Source of the DNA: an uncultured Clostridia bacterium
GTDB taxonomy: Bacteria > Bacillota > Clostridia > Oscillospirales > Ruminococcaceae
NCBI GenBank assembly: GCA_937893735.1
Contig: CALBGD010000236.1
Location: forward strand, 1-15,975
DNA length: 15,975 nt
Reading direction: 5' to 3'
The number at the start of each line of letters is the position of its first letter. Within the stretch, counting starts at the first letter, position 1. A program made the translations under genes and the position numbers. This document shows, one piece after another, positions 7,030 through 14,274 of this stretch. Below the pieces are notes generated by a model. It saw only the letters and a program-made list of their open reading frames with translations. It ran no database searches and was not told the DNA's origin.

Positions 7030-7281
7030 ATGATAGAATTCAGATACGACACACAGCTCCTTATCGAGGGCGAGGGTCTTGACGAGGACGCGATAAACGA
7101 CTATATCCGCGAGAATTTCAAGGGAGATTCCCTGCTTGCGGTGGGCGACGACGAGCTGATAAAGCTCCACTACCACACCAATGAGCCGTGGAAGGTGCTG
7201 GAATACTGCGCCTCCCTCGGCGAAATATACGATATCGTGGTAGAGGATATGGACAGGCAGTCCAGAGGGCTCAAGGGCTGA
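7030..7281 (+). CDS. Free-standing FakA/YloV middle-domain-like protein
   Basis: An 83-residue protein resembling the stretch that follows the DAK2 (DhaL-like) kinase domain in FakA/YloV fatty-acid kinase. The parallels are YDTQLLIEGEGLDEDAI (compare YCTEFLLKGEGLDEDEI-type sequence) and DSLLAVGDDELIKLHYHTNEPWKVLEY followed by GEIYDIVVEDMDRQ (compare VVVGDDDLIKVHVHTNDPGKVLEYA...IENMREQ). The nucleotide-binding DAK2 domain and the DegV-like rest are absent, so it cannot be a kinase alone. It is a complete small ORF: GAGG at 7017-7020 lies 9 nt before the ATG, and its stop overlaps the next start (TGATG). It may be an adapter or ligand-binding module working with a separately encoded kinase or with the next gene product. 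Family memory, not a search, supports this match. Confidence 0.75.
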   Translation: MIEFRYDTQLLIEGEGLDEDAINDYIRENFKGDSLLAVGDDELIKLHYHTNEPWKVLEYCASLGEIYDIVVEDMDRQSRGLKG

Positions 7282-8246
7282 TGAAAACCGTACTTATCGA
7301 CAACAGCCTGTGCTCCCTGCCAATAGACGAGCGCGCGAAGCCCGGGCATATCTACCGGTACATTCAGGCGCTCACCGAGGCGGGCGTGAAGTACATCGAG
7401 CTGGATTTCCGCACGGTGATGAAAATGCACGAGCTCCCGGACGGCGTGAATTACATATTCCGGCTGGGCGACCCGATGTTCACGGAGCTCACTCAGGTGT
7501 TCGACTTCAGCTATGTTCTGGTGACGGTCAACGACATGAAAGGCAGCATAAACGTAGGAAACACGCCGGTTATTTTCGAGCTCCCGGCGATGCACAGCTT
7601 CTCCCGGAAGATAATCGGTCTGGCGCAGGCGGATATCTCAGGGCCGATTACGATGGCGCGCTACCGCGGAAGCTACTCCCTGCTTGACGGCGCGGAGGCG
7701 TCGGAACTTGTAGCGCGCGCAAAGGGCATGACCGTACCGGTGGACTTCTGCCCGATGAACGTGAAGAAAACCGCGCTGGACACAACAATAAAGCTCACGA
7801 TGGCAGGCGCTGAGAGCATAACGCTCTCCATGGGGCGCACCAAGAATTACGCCTCGCTGGAAGAGTATATGTTTACGCTGATGTCGGTGTACAGCACCCT
7901 CCCGAAGGAATTCGACATTGCCGCACTGTGTAAGGCGGCGGCATTCCACAAGATAGTATTCGGCGGGCGCGGCGGCGACTGTATCGGCGACATGATGCGG
8001 CTGATAGACTACGACATACTCCACCTTGTAAACGCGGATTCCGGCGACCGGGTGAGGATCCACGTATCGCTGAAAGACAAGATGTTCCTGCGGCAGAACT
8101 ACATTACGGCGCTCCAGCTCTTCATCGAAGAGGAGGATATCCCGGAGGACATCGCCGCCGATATAACCGACGCGATAGACCACTTTGACGTCCCGATATT
8201 CGACCCGGCGCTGATAAACGACCCGAAGAACAAGATACTGAATTAA
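7281..8246 (+). CDS. Divergent HMGL/homocitrate-synthase-like TIM-barrel protein
   Basis: A 321-residue protein resembling degenerate pyruvate carboxyltransferase-like (homocitrate/isopropylmalate synthase) barrels. Support comes from KTVLIDNSLCSLPIDERAK in the place of the first strand, YIQALTEAGVKYIELDF, VPVDFCPMNVKKTALDT and IKLTMAGAESITLSMGRT. The first-strand catalytic D-T-T-L-R-D/E-G motif is not preserved: DNSLCS stands where Arg and the acidic residue are expected. The metal-binding H-x-H near the end of the barrel is not evident. It may thus be a non-canonical lyase or a non-catalytic relative. The ATG at 7281 overlaps the preceding stop, so translation is coupled; AGAGGG lies near 7263-7269. 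It is the last gene before a strong terminator. The fold call is tentative; a hypothetical protein is the honest fallback. Confidence 0.6.
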   Translation: MKTVLIDNSLCSLPIDERAKPGHIYRYIQALTEAGVKYIELDFRTVMKMHELPDGVNYIFRLGDPMFTELTQVFDFSYVLVTVNDMKGSINVGNTPVIFELPAMHSFSRKIIGLAQADISGPITMARYRGSYSLLDGAEASELVARAKGMTVPVDFCPMNVKKTALDTTIKLTMAGAESITLSMGRTKNYASLEEYMFTLMSVYSTLPKEFDIAALCKAAAFHKIVFGGRGGDCIGDMMRLIDYDILHLVNADSGDRVRIHVSLKDKMFLRQNYITALQLFIEEEDIPEDIAADITDAIDHFDVPIFDPALINDPKNKILN

Positions 8247-8252
8247 ACACAA

Positions 8253-8285
8253 AAGGGAGAGCAGAAACGCTCTCCCTTAGTTTGT
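8253..8285 (+). terminator. Intrinsic terminator of the HAD/CNNM operon
   Basis: GGGAGAGC (8255-8262), loop AGAAAC, GCTCTCCC (8269-8276), extended by an AA/TT pair and followed by TTAGTTTGT. The stem is an 8-10 bp perfect match starting 8 nt after the stop at 8246. An A-run precedes it, so it could work partly in both directions. Confidence 0.85.
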
Positions 8286-8300
8286 CTAATATACCTTCCA

Positions 8301-8473
8301 CAGGCTGTCGAGAAGCCCTCAGATTCTAGGAAGCGGCATATCGGCTAGGCTTTGTGCCTGCCGAATTGCCGAGTTGTGACACGATGTCACAAGCGAAAGC
8401 CAAAAGCGCGGCATGGACGCCGCGCAGCTAAGCTTTCGCCCAGCGACGAAGATGAGGGTTTATCGACAGCCTG
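8301..8473. repeat. Structured inverted-repeat element, copy 2 (related to 4371-4503)
   Basis: A 173-bp element closed by a perfect 11-bp inverted repeat (CAGGCTGTCGA at 8301-8311, complement at 8463-8473). The stem continues through 8313-8326 paired with 8448-8461, again with tandem G.A mismatches (CAGATTC against GAAGATG). Inside are CGGCA/TGCCG (8334-8338, 8367-8371) around a 22-nt hairpin at 8342-8363 identical to copy 1, then a TTGTGACA-CGA-TGTCACAA hairpin (8374-8392). Next is a longer two-part hairpin (GCGAAAGC/GCTTTCGC outer, GCGCGGC/GCCGCGC inner, about 8392-8439) where copy 1 has only a 5-bp hairpin. The element lies between convergent operons, 6 nt from the stop of the ANTAR gene. 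Core and ends are conserved and the middle varies, as in a multi-branched structured RNA or a mobile hairpin element. Confidence 0.8.
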
Positions 8474-8479
8474 TCATTT

Positions 8480-9055
8480 CTACACATTTGTCATTCCACT
8501 GTATGTCCTCAGGATATCGTCGGCTATCTCGCGCTGACTCCTGCGGGTGTCCATGGCGAGCTTCTGAATGTGGCGGTGTGCCTGATTCTCCGTGAGGTTC
8601 AGGTACTGTATAAGACAGCACTTTGCGCGGTCGATGGTCTTGATGTCGTCAAGCTGCTTCGTGAGCTTGGATTTCTCCTGCTCCAGCTTCTTCATATTCT
8701 CCTTTGCCATCTGCGCCATCTTTATCGTCTGCACCAGCGACTGTTTCGTGAACGGTCTCGGCAGGACGTACGCCCCCGTGAACTTTATCCTGTTCTGAAC
8801 GTCGTCCGCTATCTCCGTCTTTGCAAGGACGAGTATCACCGCGTCCGTGCGGTCGTGGATATCCGCAACGTAGTTCAGACCGAACTCCGAGCGCAGCGGC
8901 GTGGAAACTATCACCAGATCATACCCGGAAAGGTCGGCTGCCGCCGCCTGCTCATCATCGAAGCAGCAGGTGACTTCGGCATGGAATTCCTCCAGCGCCG
9001 CGGAAAGCGTTTCGCAGATCATCTCTGTTTTGGCGTTTATGAATATGCGCTCCAT
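8480..9055 (-). CDS. ANTAR-domain antiterminator with degenerate receiver (NasT/NitR-like)
   Basis: A 191-residue regulator: a CheY-like pseudo-receiver (1-105), a helical coiled-coil linker (about 112-140), and a C-terminal ANTAR domain (about 140-185; DRAKCCLIQYLNLTENQAHRH, MDTRRSQREIADDIL). ANTAR proteins bind paired hexaloop RNA hairpins in leaders and prevent intrinsic termination. In the receiver the phospho-acceptor Asp is replaced (DLVIVSTPLRSEFG; Ser51) and the conserved Lys near residue 100 is Arg (VLPRPF), so ordinary Asp phosphorylation seems lost. AAAGGAGGG at 9064-9072 precedes the start by 8 nt. It is the last gene of the glutamate synthase operon, 34 nt after the GXGXG gene, as in clostridial nitrogen-control loci with NitR-type antiterminators. 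The likely target is the attenuated leader at about 14140-14376. Confidence 0.9.
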   Translation of the reverse strand: MERIFINAKTEMICETLSAALEEFHAEVTCCFDDEQAAAADLSGYDLVIVSTPLRSEFGLNYVADIHDRTDAVILVLAKTEIADDVQNRIKFTGAYVLPRPFTKQSLVQTIKMAQMAKENMKKLEQEKSKLTKQLDDIKTIDRAKCCLIQYLNLTENQAHRHIQKLAMDTRRSQREIADDILRTYSGMTNV

Positions 9056-9089
9056 GGGCGATACCCTCCTTTCGCGGTGTCGGTTGAGA

Positions 9090-9812
9090 TCACAGATTGT
9101 TTACATAAAGCTGCTTGTAGGGGCTCGCGGAGTTCGGGGTGAGCTTGAAGAAATTCGAGCTCAGCAGGGTATCGGCGTCATTGCCGAAGTGCTTTACAAA
9201 GCGCTCCACATAGTGGCGTATGGATTCCTTTTCCTCTGGAGTTGCAACGGTGCAGCACACCTGAACCGGCAGTCCCTTGGGCATTACATCGCTCCTGATG
9301 AACATTTCGCCGCCGTGCATTCCGGTGCCGCAGAAGTGGCCTACCGGGCAGCCCTCAACGCCGATGCCGAGCACCACGATGATTCCGCCCGCCTGATACT
9401 CCCCGAGGAAGTCGCCGACCTTGCCGCCGATAACGATAGTCGGGAACATATCCTGATAGCTCTTCATGTGGATACCTACGCGGTAGCCCGCGTTTCCCTG
9501 AACGTATATCTCGCCGGAGCGCATCGCATAGCCGGTGGTGTCGCCGCTGTTTCCGTGGATTATGATAGCGCCGTCGTTCATGGTGTCGCCGGTGGCGTCC
9601 TGAGCGTTGCCGTGCACGCTTATCTTCGCGCCGTTGAGGTATGCTCCGAGGGCGTTGCCGGGAGTGCCCTTTATGAGTATCTCCTTGCCGGAAAGTCCCG
9701 CGCCGATGTATCTCTGGCCAAGGACGTTCTCCAGCGTGAATTTCTGCTCGTCAGAGTCCCTGATCATCTTATTCAGCTCTGCATACGGCATATTCTTTGC
9801 GTCAATGATCAT
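9090..9812 (-). CDS. Glutamate synthase GXGXG domain protein (GltB C-terminal domain equivalent)
   Basis: A 240-residue protein equal to the C-terminal beta-helix domain of the bacterial GltB large subunit, here as a separate polypeptide. Repeated G-x-x-G-x-x-x-G turns are visible: GAYLNGAKISVHGNAQDATGD, DGAIIIHGNSGDTTGYAM, SGEIYVQGNAGYRVGIHM, GGKVGDFLGEYQAGGIIVVLG and GTGMHGGEMFIRSD. In GltS this domain is structural, lining the complex near the ammonia tunnel. The start overlaps the previous stop by 4 nt (ATGA), and GGGAGG lies about 9 nt upstream. It sits between the FAD oxidoreductase and the ANTAR gene. A formylmethanofuran dehydrogenase C-like protein shares the fold, but the neighbours fix the assignment. 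Confidence 0.92.
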   Translation of the reverse strand: MIIDAKNMPYAELNKMIRDSDEQKFTLENVLGQRYIGAGLSGKEILIKGTPGNALGAYLNGAKISVHGNAQDATGDTMNDGAIIIHGNSGDTTGYAMRSGEIYVQGNAGYRVGIHMKSYQDMFPTIVIGGKVGDFLGEYQAGGIIVVLGIGVEGCPVGHFCGTGMHGGEMFIRSDVMPKGLPVQVCCTVATPEEKESIRHYVERFVKHFGNDADTLLSSNFFKLTPNSASPYKQLYVNNL

Positions 9813-11041
9813 CTCTTGATACCTCCCAGCTTCTCTTCCCTGCGCGCCTTGCTGAACATCATCATCTGCGGCTTCTCTTTGAGCATATCCATGTCAACAT
9901 TGGACAGGTCTATGCGCTCCTTTATCAGAGATGTGTATATTCCCGCGCGCTTTACATCGCCCATCAGTATGAAGCCCTTGAGCAGACCGTCGCGGAACAC
10001 CAGCTTCTTATAATTATTGCCGTCCTCCTCGACATATTCCTCGCCGTCGTAGCTTCCTGCGGTGATTATATGAAGTCCGAAGAATCCTATCGCATTCATC
10101 GGGATAGCGTTTTCGTACTTGGTTTCAACGCCCGCCATGTTCCTGCCGGCGACCTCGCCCTGCATATACGCGTTCGGCAGCAGCGCCAGTATCCTGTCGC
10201 AGTCCGCGGAGGAATCGTGGCTCACGGTGCAGTCGCCTGCGGCGTAAACGTCGTCCAGCGTGGTTTTTTGTGTGAGGTCGCAGATGATACCGCGCTCCAC
10301 CTTGCCGCCCGCCTCGGAAACAAGCTCGGTGTTCGGGCGAACTCCCACCGCGATGATCACCATATCGAAATCCACTGTCGCACCGTTCTTCAGCTTCGCG
10401 GAGTGCTCGGAGAACTCCTCCACGGATGTGCCCAGAATGAACTTGGTGCCCTTGCTCTCAATGTGCTTCTTCATGATGGAGCCTGCTCTCGCGTCAAGGA
10501 TAGACGGCAGAATACGGTCTGCCATATCCACAACGGTGATGTCAGCCTTGTATTCGTTGAGCGCCTCGGCGGCTTTAAGACCGATAAGTCCCGCGCCGAT
10601 TATCAGCACCTTCGCACCCTCCTTTATCTCGGAGCGAATAGCCTTTACGCTGTCGTAGCTCATGAAAGTGTGGCAGGAGGCTATCTTCTCCATTCCGTTC
10701 ATCGGAGGAACGAAAGGCTTGGAGCCGGTCGCCACCATCAGCTTGTCGTAGGGGACCGTCTTTCCGTCCTCGAGGACTACGTTCTTTGCGGCTGTGTCTA
10801 TCTTCACCGCGCGGCAGCCGAGCATTGTCTCAACGCCGTTCTTCTCGTAGAAATCCGGGGAGCGGTAGTAGATGTTCTTGTCTGTGACCTTGCCCATCAG
10901 CCAGTAGGAGATGAGCGGTCTGGAATAGGTGTGGTACTTCTCATCGGAGATAACGGTTATCCTGCCGGTCTTGTCCACCTGACGGATACCCTCGATAGTG
11001 CCGATTGCTGCGGCAGAGTTGCCTATGATAACATAATTCAT
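9809..11041 (-). CDS. FAD/NAD(P)-dependent oxidoreductase of the split glutamate synthase
   Basis: A 410-residue pyridine-nucleotide-disulfide oxidoreductase-like flavoprotein. The first Rossmann motif is MNYVIIGNSAAAIGTIEG (FAD), the second is KVLIIGAGLIGLKAAEAL (about residues 143-160, NAD(P)H), and the FAD ribityl motif is DVYAAGDCTV. The layout is that of NirB/rubredoxin reductase-type proteins rather than of the Fe-S-containing GltD beta subunit, so it probably feeds electrons via the adjacent ferredoxin. I chose the ATG at 11039-11041 over an in-frame GTG three codons upstream because GAGG at 11050-11053 lies 8 nt before it. That ribosome site overlaps the ferredoxin stop. It lies between the ferredoxin and GXGXG genes. 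The electron donor (NADH or NADPH) is not determinable. Confidence 0.9.
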   Translation of the reverse strand: MNYVIIGNSAAAIGTIEGIRQVDKTGRITVISDEKYHTYSRPLISYWLMGKVTDKNIYYRSPDFYEKNGVETMLGCRAVKIDTAAKNVVLEDGKTVPYDKLMVATGSKPFVPPMNGMEKIASCHTFMSYDSVKAIRSEIKEGAKVLIIGAGLIGLKAAEALNEYKADITVVDMADRILPSILDARAGSIMKKHIESKGTKFILGTSVEEFSEHSAKLKNGATVDFDMVIIAVGVRPNTELVSEAGGKVERGIICDLTQKTTLDDVYAAGDCTVSHDSSADCDRILALLPNAYMQGEVAGRNMAGVETKYENAIPMNAIGFFGLHIITAGSYDGEEYVEEDGNNYKKLVFRDGLLKGFILMGDVKRAGIYTSLIKERIDLSNVDMDMLKEKPQMMMFSKARREEKLGGIKR

Positions 11042-11051
11042 ATCCGTCACC

Positions 11052-11486
11052 TCACCTTTCCTCGAATACTATCGCGTTGTTCGGGCAAGCCTTTACGCAG
11101 GCGGGCTCGCCGTGGCTGTTCTTCATGCAGAGGTCGCACTTGCGTATCTTGTGGCCTGCCTCGTCGATGACGATAGCGCCGTAGGGACATGAGAGCACGC
11201 AGGTGTAGCAGCCGACGCACTTCTCCTCGTCGCAGACGATAACGCCGTCCTTAACGGAGAGAGCGCCCGCGATGCAGCCCTTAACGCAGGGGTGAGCCTC
11301 GCAGTGGCGGCACTGTACCGCGAAATTTATCTTGTCGCCCTCTTCTATCTGGATACGCGGCACGGGCTTCTTTCCGCCCGCGAAAGCCTTTATCATATCG
11401 GGAGCGCCGCTGTTCGCTGCCGCACAGGTGACTTCACACAGATGGCAGCCCAGACACCAGTCCTCGTTTACATAAACTCTTTTCAT
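11052..11486 (-). CDS. Four-cluster [4Fe-4S] ferredoxin (HycB/DmsB-like)
   Basis: A 144-residue iron-sulfur protein with sixteen cysteines in four motifs: Cys11-14-17-21, Cys59-62-67-71, Cys90-93-96-100 and Cys117-120-130-134. This is the pattern of four-cubane electron-transfer subunits such as HycB, DmsB and NrfC. No signal peptide or membrane anchor is visible, so it should be cytoplasmic. Between the FMN synthase and the FAD oxidoreductase genes, it is well placed to carry electrons to the FMN domain, which needs reducing equivalents to turn 2-iminoglutarate into glutamate. The AAGGAA ribosome site at 11499-11504 is 12 nt from the start, slightly long. The stop overlaps the ribosome site of the next gene. 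Confidence 0.92.
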   Translation of the reverse strand: MKRVYVNEDWCLGCHLCEVTCAAANSGAPDMIKAFAGGKKPVPRIQIEEGDKINFAVQCRHCEAHPCVKGCIAGALSVKDGVIVCDEEKCVGCYTCVLSCPYGAIVIDEAGHKIRKCDLCMKNSHGEPACVKACPNNAIVFEER

Positions 11487-11520
11487 TTGTTATGACCATT
11501 CCTTTCGAGCAGTGTCAGTG

Positions 11521-13021
11521 TTATTCACCTGCGTGCATTATGCCGAGGATATCAAGCTCCTTCTGGTTGAGCCCGATTCCGCGGAGCATAAGTCTGTTGC
11601 CCCGGAGGGACTCCAGCGAGTTGATACCCATGCCGCCCATCATTTCCTTTATCTCGTGATCCCAAGCGTGAACGAGGTTCACAAGGCGCTTGTACGCGAT
11701 ATCGGGATTCAGGCGCTTAACAAGGTCTGCGCGCTGTGTGGCAATGCCCCAGTTGCACTTGCCGGTGTTGCAGCTGCGGCAGAGGTGGCAGCCCATGGAC
11801 AGCAGAGCCGCTGTTGCGATGTATACCGCGTCCGCGCCGAGTGCGACAGCCTTTACTACGTCCGCACTGCTTCTGATGGAACCTCCGACTACGATGGAGA
11901 TGTTGTTTCTGATACCCTCGTCCCGGAGTCTCTGGTCAACGCTTGCAAGGGCGAGCTCTATCGGGATACCAACGTTATCCCTGATCCTGGTCGGAGCCGC
12001 GCCGGTGCCGCCCCTATAACCGTCTATCGCGATGATGTCCGCGCCGCTTCTTGCGATACCGGAGGCGATAGCCGCTACGTTATGTACCGCCGCTATCTTT
12101 ACGATGACCGGCTTCTTCCAGTCGGTGGCTTCCTTTAAGGAAAGCACGAGCTGGCGGAGATCCTCGATGGAGTAGATATCGTGGTGCGGAGCCGGAGAAA
12201 TTGCGTCCGTGCCCTTGGGGATCATACGGGTCTTGGATATCTCCTCGTTTATCTTCATTCCCGGGAGATGTCCGCCGATACCGGGCTTAGCGCCCTGACC
12301 CATCTTTATCTCGATAGCGGCGCCGGTGTCGAGGTACTCCTTGAATACGCCGAAACGTCCGGAAGCAACCTGGCATATCGTGTTGGGGCCGTACTTGTAG
12401 AAATCCTGATGCAGACCGCCCTCGCCGGTGTTGTAGAATGTACCGAGCTCCTGTGCGGCTCTTGCAAGGGATTCGTGCGCGTTCTTCGAGATGGAGCCGA
12501 AGGACATCGCGGAGAACATTATCGGAACGTCCAGCTCGAGGTACGGATTATGTGCGAACTGAGCCTTGCCGTTCTCGTCGTAGTGTATCTCCTGATCCTT
12601 CTTGCCGAGGAAGGTCTTGGTCTCCATTGGCTCACGCAGCGGGTCGATAGGCGGGTTTGTTACCTGGGAAGCGTTCAGCAGTATCTTGTCCCAGTAAACG
12701 GGATACTCGCGCGGGTTGCCCATCGCCGAGAGGAGCACTCCGCCGGAGCCCGCCTGCTTGTAGACCTCGTCCATTATCTGCTGGCTCCAGTTGCCGTTCT
12801 CGCGGAACTGGTTCTCGTTCTTTCTTATCTTCAGTGCTCTTGTCGGGCAGAGGGTAACGCAGCGCTGGCAGTCAACGCAGTTGGTCTCGCGACCATTCTG
12901 TCGAGCTCGGGTCGTAATGATGCACTTCGTTCGCGCACTGCCGCTCACAGACGCGGCACTTGATGCAGCGGTCGGGGTTGCGGACTACCTCAAAAAGAGG
13001 ATTCATATAATTTATAGCCAC
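11521..13021 (-). CDS. gltB: Glutamate synthase FMN/synthase domain with N-terminal ferredoxin; reading frame broken twice
   Basis: The central catalytic subunit of an archaeal-type split glutamate synthase, about 500 residues if repaired. From a GTG at 13019-13021 (CTTCC complement, AGGAAG, 7 nt upstream) the frame reads MAINYMNPLFEVVRNP and CIKCRVCERQC, then meets TGA at 12872-12874 after 49 codons. A second frame resumes at NCVDCQRCVTLCPTRALKI and runs uninterrupted to the stop at 11521. Between them a third frame encodes ELDRMVA. So two net minus-one shifts, near 12908 and 12888, lie in the linker between the two [4Fe-4S] motifs. The remaining domain has MFSAMSFGSISKNAHESLARAA, DAISPAPHHDIYSIEDLRQLV, GYRGGTGAAPTRIRDNVGIP (FMN barrel) and CHLCRSCNTGKCNWGIATQRA (3Fe-4S region). 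An error in the sequence or a recent inactivation are both possible; otherwise the gene is intact. Confidence 0.9.
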
Positions 13022-13046
13022 TTATGATCTTCCTTTCATTCTGCTC

Positions 13047-14138
13047 TTACTTGTCCAGTGTAACGATTATCGGTTCGCCGCCGCGGGGGCTCCAGATACG
13101 GTCAACGTCCGGGGACATTGTCCTGATTGAGCACTCCTCGCTGGAGATGTACACTGTATCGCCCTTTTCCGCAGCCACCATCGAACGGAGCTTCAGTCTG
13201 TCGTTCAGCGCCATAAGTCCGTTGTTGAAGCCGAGGATTATCGAGAACGGGCCTGTTATGAGCAGGCTGGAATATACGTTTCTGAAATGACGGAGCTTTG
13301 CTGTCTCCTCCGGGCTGAACCTGCCGGAATCTATCTCGCTCCAGAACGGCGCCGCGATGACCTTTGCAACGTCGTCAAGCGGCATTCCGAGGCGGCGGTG
13401 GAGATAGTCTATGATGTAGGTGATTACCTCTGTATCCGTCAGCAGGTTGCACTTGTAGCCGAACATCTCAATGAAGCGCCTGTTCGCGTCATATGAGGAT
13501 ATCTCTCCGTTATGTACTATCGTATAATCCAGCAGTGAGAACGGGTGCGCGCCGCCCCACCAGCCGGGGGTGTTCGTGGGGTAGCGTCCGTGGACTGTCC
13601 ATGCCCAGCCGTCGTATTCCTCCAGCCGGTAGAACTCGCCGACATCCTCGGGGTAGCCCACCGCCTTGAATACGCCCATGTTCTTGCCGCTGGAGAACAC
13701 ATACGCGCCGTCTATCTTGTCGTTTATCTTGATGACGCAGCGCGCAACGTAGGTGCGCTCGTCAAGCTGGCTTTCTTCGAGCTTTGTGGGGAGGGGGTTC
13801 ACGAAGTAGCGCCAGATCAGCGGCTCGTCCGTTATCCTCGGGTGCTTTCTGACCGGGATACGCGAAAGGTTGATAACATCGAAATGCCTGTCGATGAAAG
13901 CCTCGGTCTTGATCCTTGCTTCGTTGGAATCGTAGAAAACGTGGAACGCGTACTGATCCTTGTACTCCGGGTAAATTCCGTAGCCTGCGTAGCCGCCGCC
14001 CAGACCGTTGGAACGGTCGTGCATACAGGCGATGGAATTCACGATAACGCTTCCATTCGTTCTTCTTCCGCTTCTGTTTATGAAGCCTGAGATCGCGCAG
14101 CCTGCGGGGATCCTTGTTTCTCCCTCTTTCTGTAACAT
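13047..14138 (-). CDS. Glutamate synthase class II glutamine amidotransferase subunit
   Basis: A 363-residue class II (Ntn) glutaminase domain, equal to the N-terminal domain of GltB as a separate protein. Cys14 in AGCAISGFI is the expected N-terminal nucleophile, which implies removal of a 13-residue propeptide. Supporting segments are GYAGYGIYPEYKDQYAFHVFYD, WTVHGRYPTNTPGWWGGAHPFSLLDYTIVHNGEISSYDANRRFIEMFGY and TDTEVITYIIDYLHRR, as in COG0067 proteins. It hydrolyses glutamine and passes ammonia to the synthase domain encoded by the next gene. The start at 14136-14138 is set by AAGGAG (14146-14151), 7 nt upstream. It is the first gene after the long attenuated leader. Confidence 0.94.
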   Translation of the reverse strand: MLQKEGETRIPAGCAISGFINRSGRRTNGSVIVNSIACMHDRSNGLGGGYAGYGIYPEYKDQYAFHVFYDSNEARIKTEAFIDRHFDVINLSRIPVRKHPRITDEPLIWRYFVNPLPTKLEESQLDERTYVARCVIKINDKIDGAYVFSSGKNMGVFKAVGYPEDVGEFYRLEEYDGWAWTVHGRYPTNTPGWWGGAHPFSLLDYTIVHNGEISSYDANRRFIEMFGYKCNLLTDTEVITYIIDYLHRRLGMPLDDVAKVIAAPFWSEIDSGRFSPEETAKLRHFRNVYSSLLITGPFSIILGFNNGLMALNDRLKLRSMVAAEKGDTVYISSEECSIRTMSPDVDRIWSPRGGEPIIVTLDK

Positions 14139-14168
14139 AAGCTCACTCCTTAAATCAGATCGTCTCTG

Positions 14169-14201
14169 AAAAACCGAAATCCGGCAGGAAAACCGCCGGA
14201 T
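14169..14201 (-). terminator. Leader (attenuator) terminator before the glutamate synthase operon
   Basis: On the minus strand ATCCGGC (14201-14195), a 9-nt loop, and GCCGGAT (14185-14179) are followed by TTCGG and TTTTT (to 14169). This is an intrinsic terminator placed after the promoter but about 30 nt upstream of the first gene. A competing 5-bp pairing, CGCCG (14217-14213) with CGGCG (14198-14194), would disrupt its left arm and could serve as an antiterminator. With an ANTAR gene in the operon, attenuation is the natural reading. Confidence 0.65.
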
Positions 14202-14274
14202 AATGCGTCATGCGGCGCAGCGCTGAGCCGGTTTAGTCATTCTGGTATATGTGCGGAACCATACTGCATTTCAT

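Noticed and set aside
8301..8473. Bidirectional terminator between convergent genes
   Set aside because: A separate good terminator lies at 8253-8285, neither end of the element has a T-tract, and copy 1 lies between divergent genes where no terminator is needed.
12872..12948. Programmed frameshifting in the glutamate synthase FMN-domain gene
   Set aside because: Two separate shifts would be needed within about 20 nt, with no slippery heptamer or stimulatory pseudoknot visible; lesions or sequence errors are simpler.
12882..12948. An alternative start at the GTG near 12948 giving MSGSARTKC...
   Set aside because: This segment is the wrong frame upstream of the break, lacks a ribosome site, and discards the first [4Fe-4S] motif that is plainly encoded just upstream.
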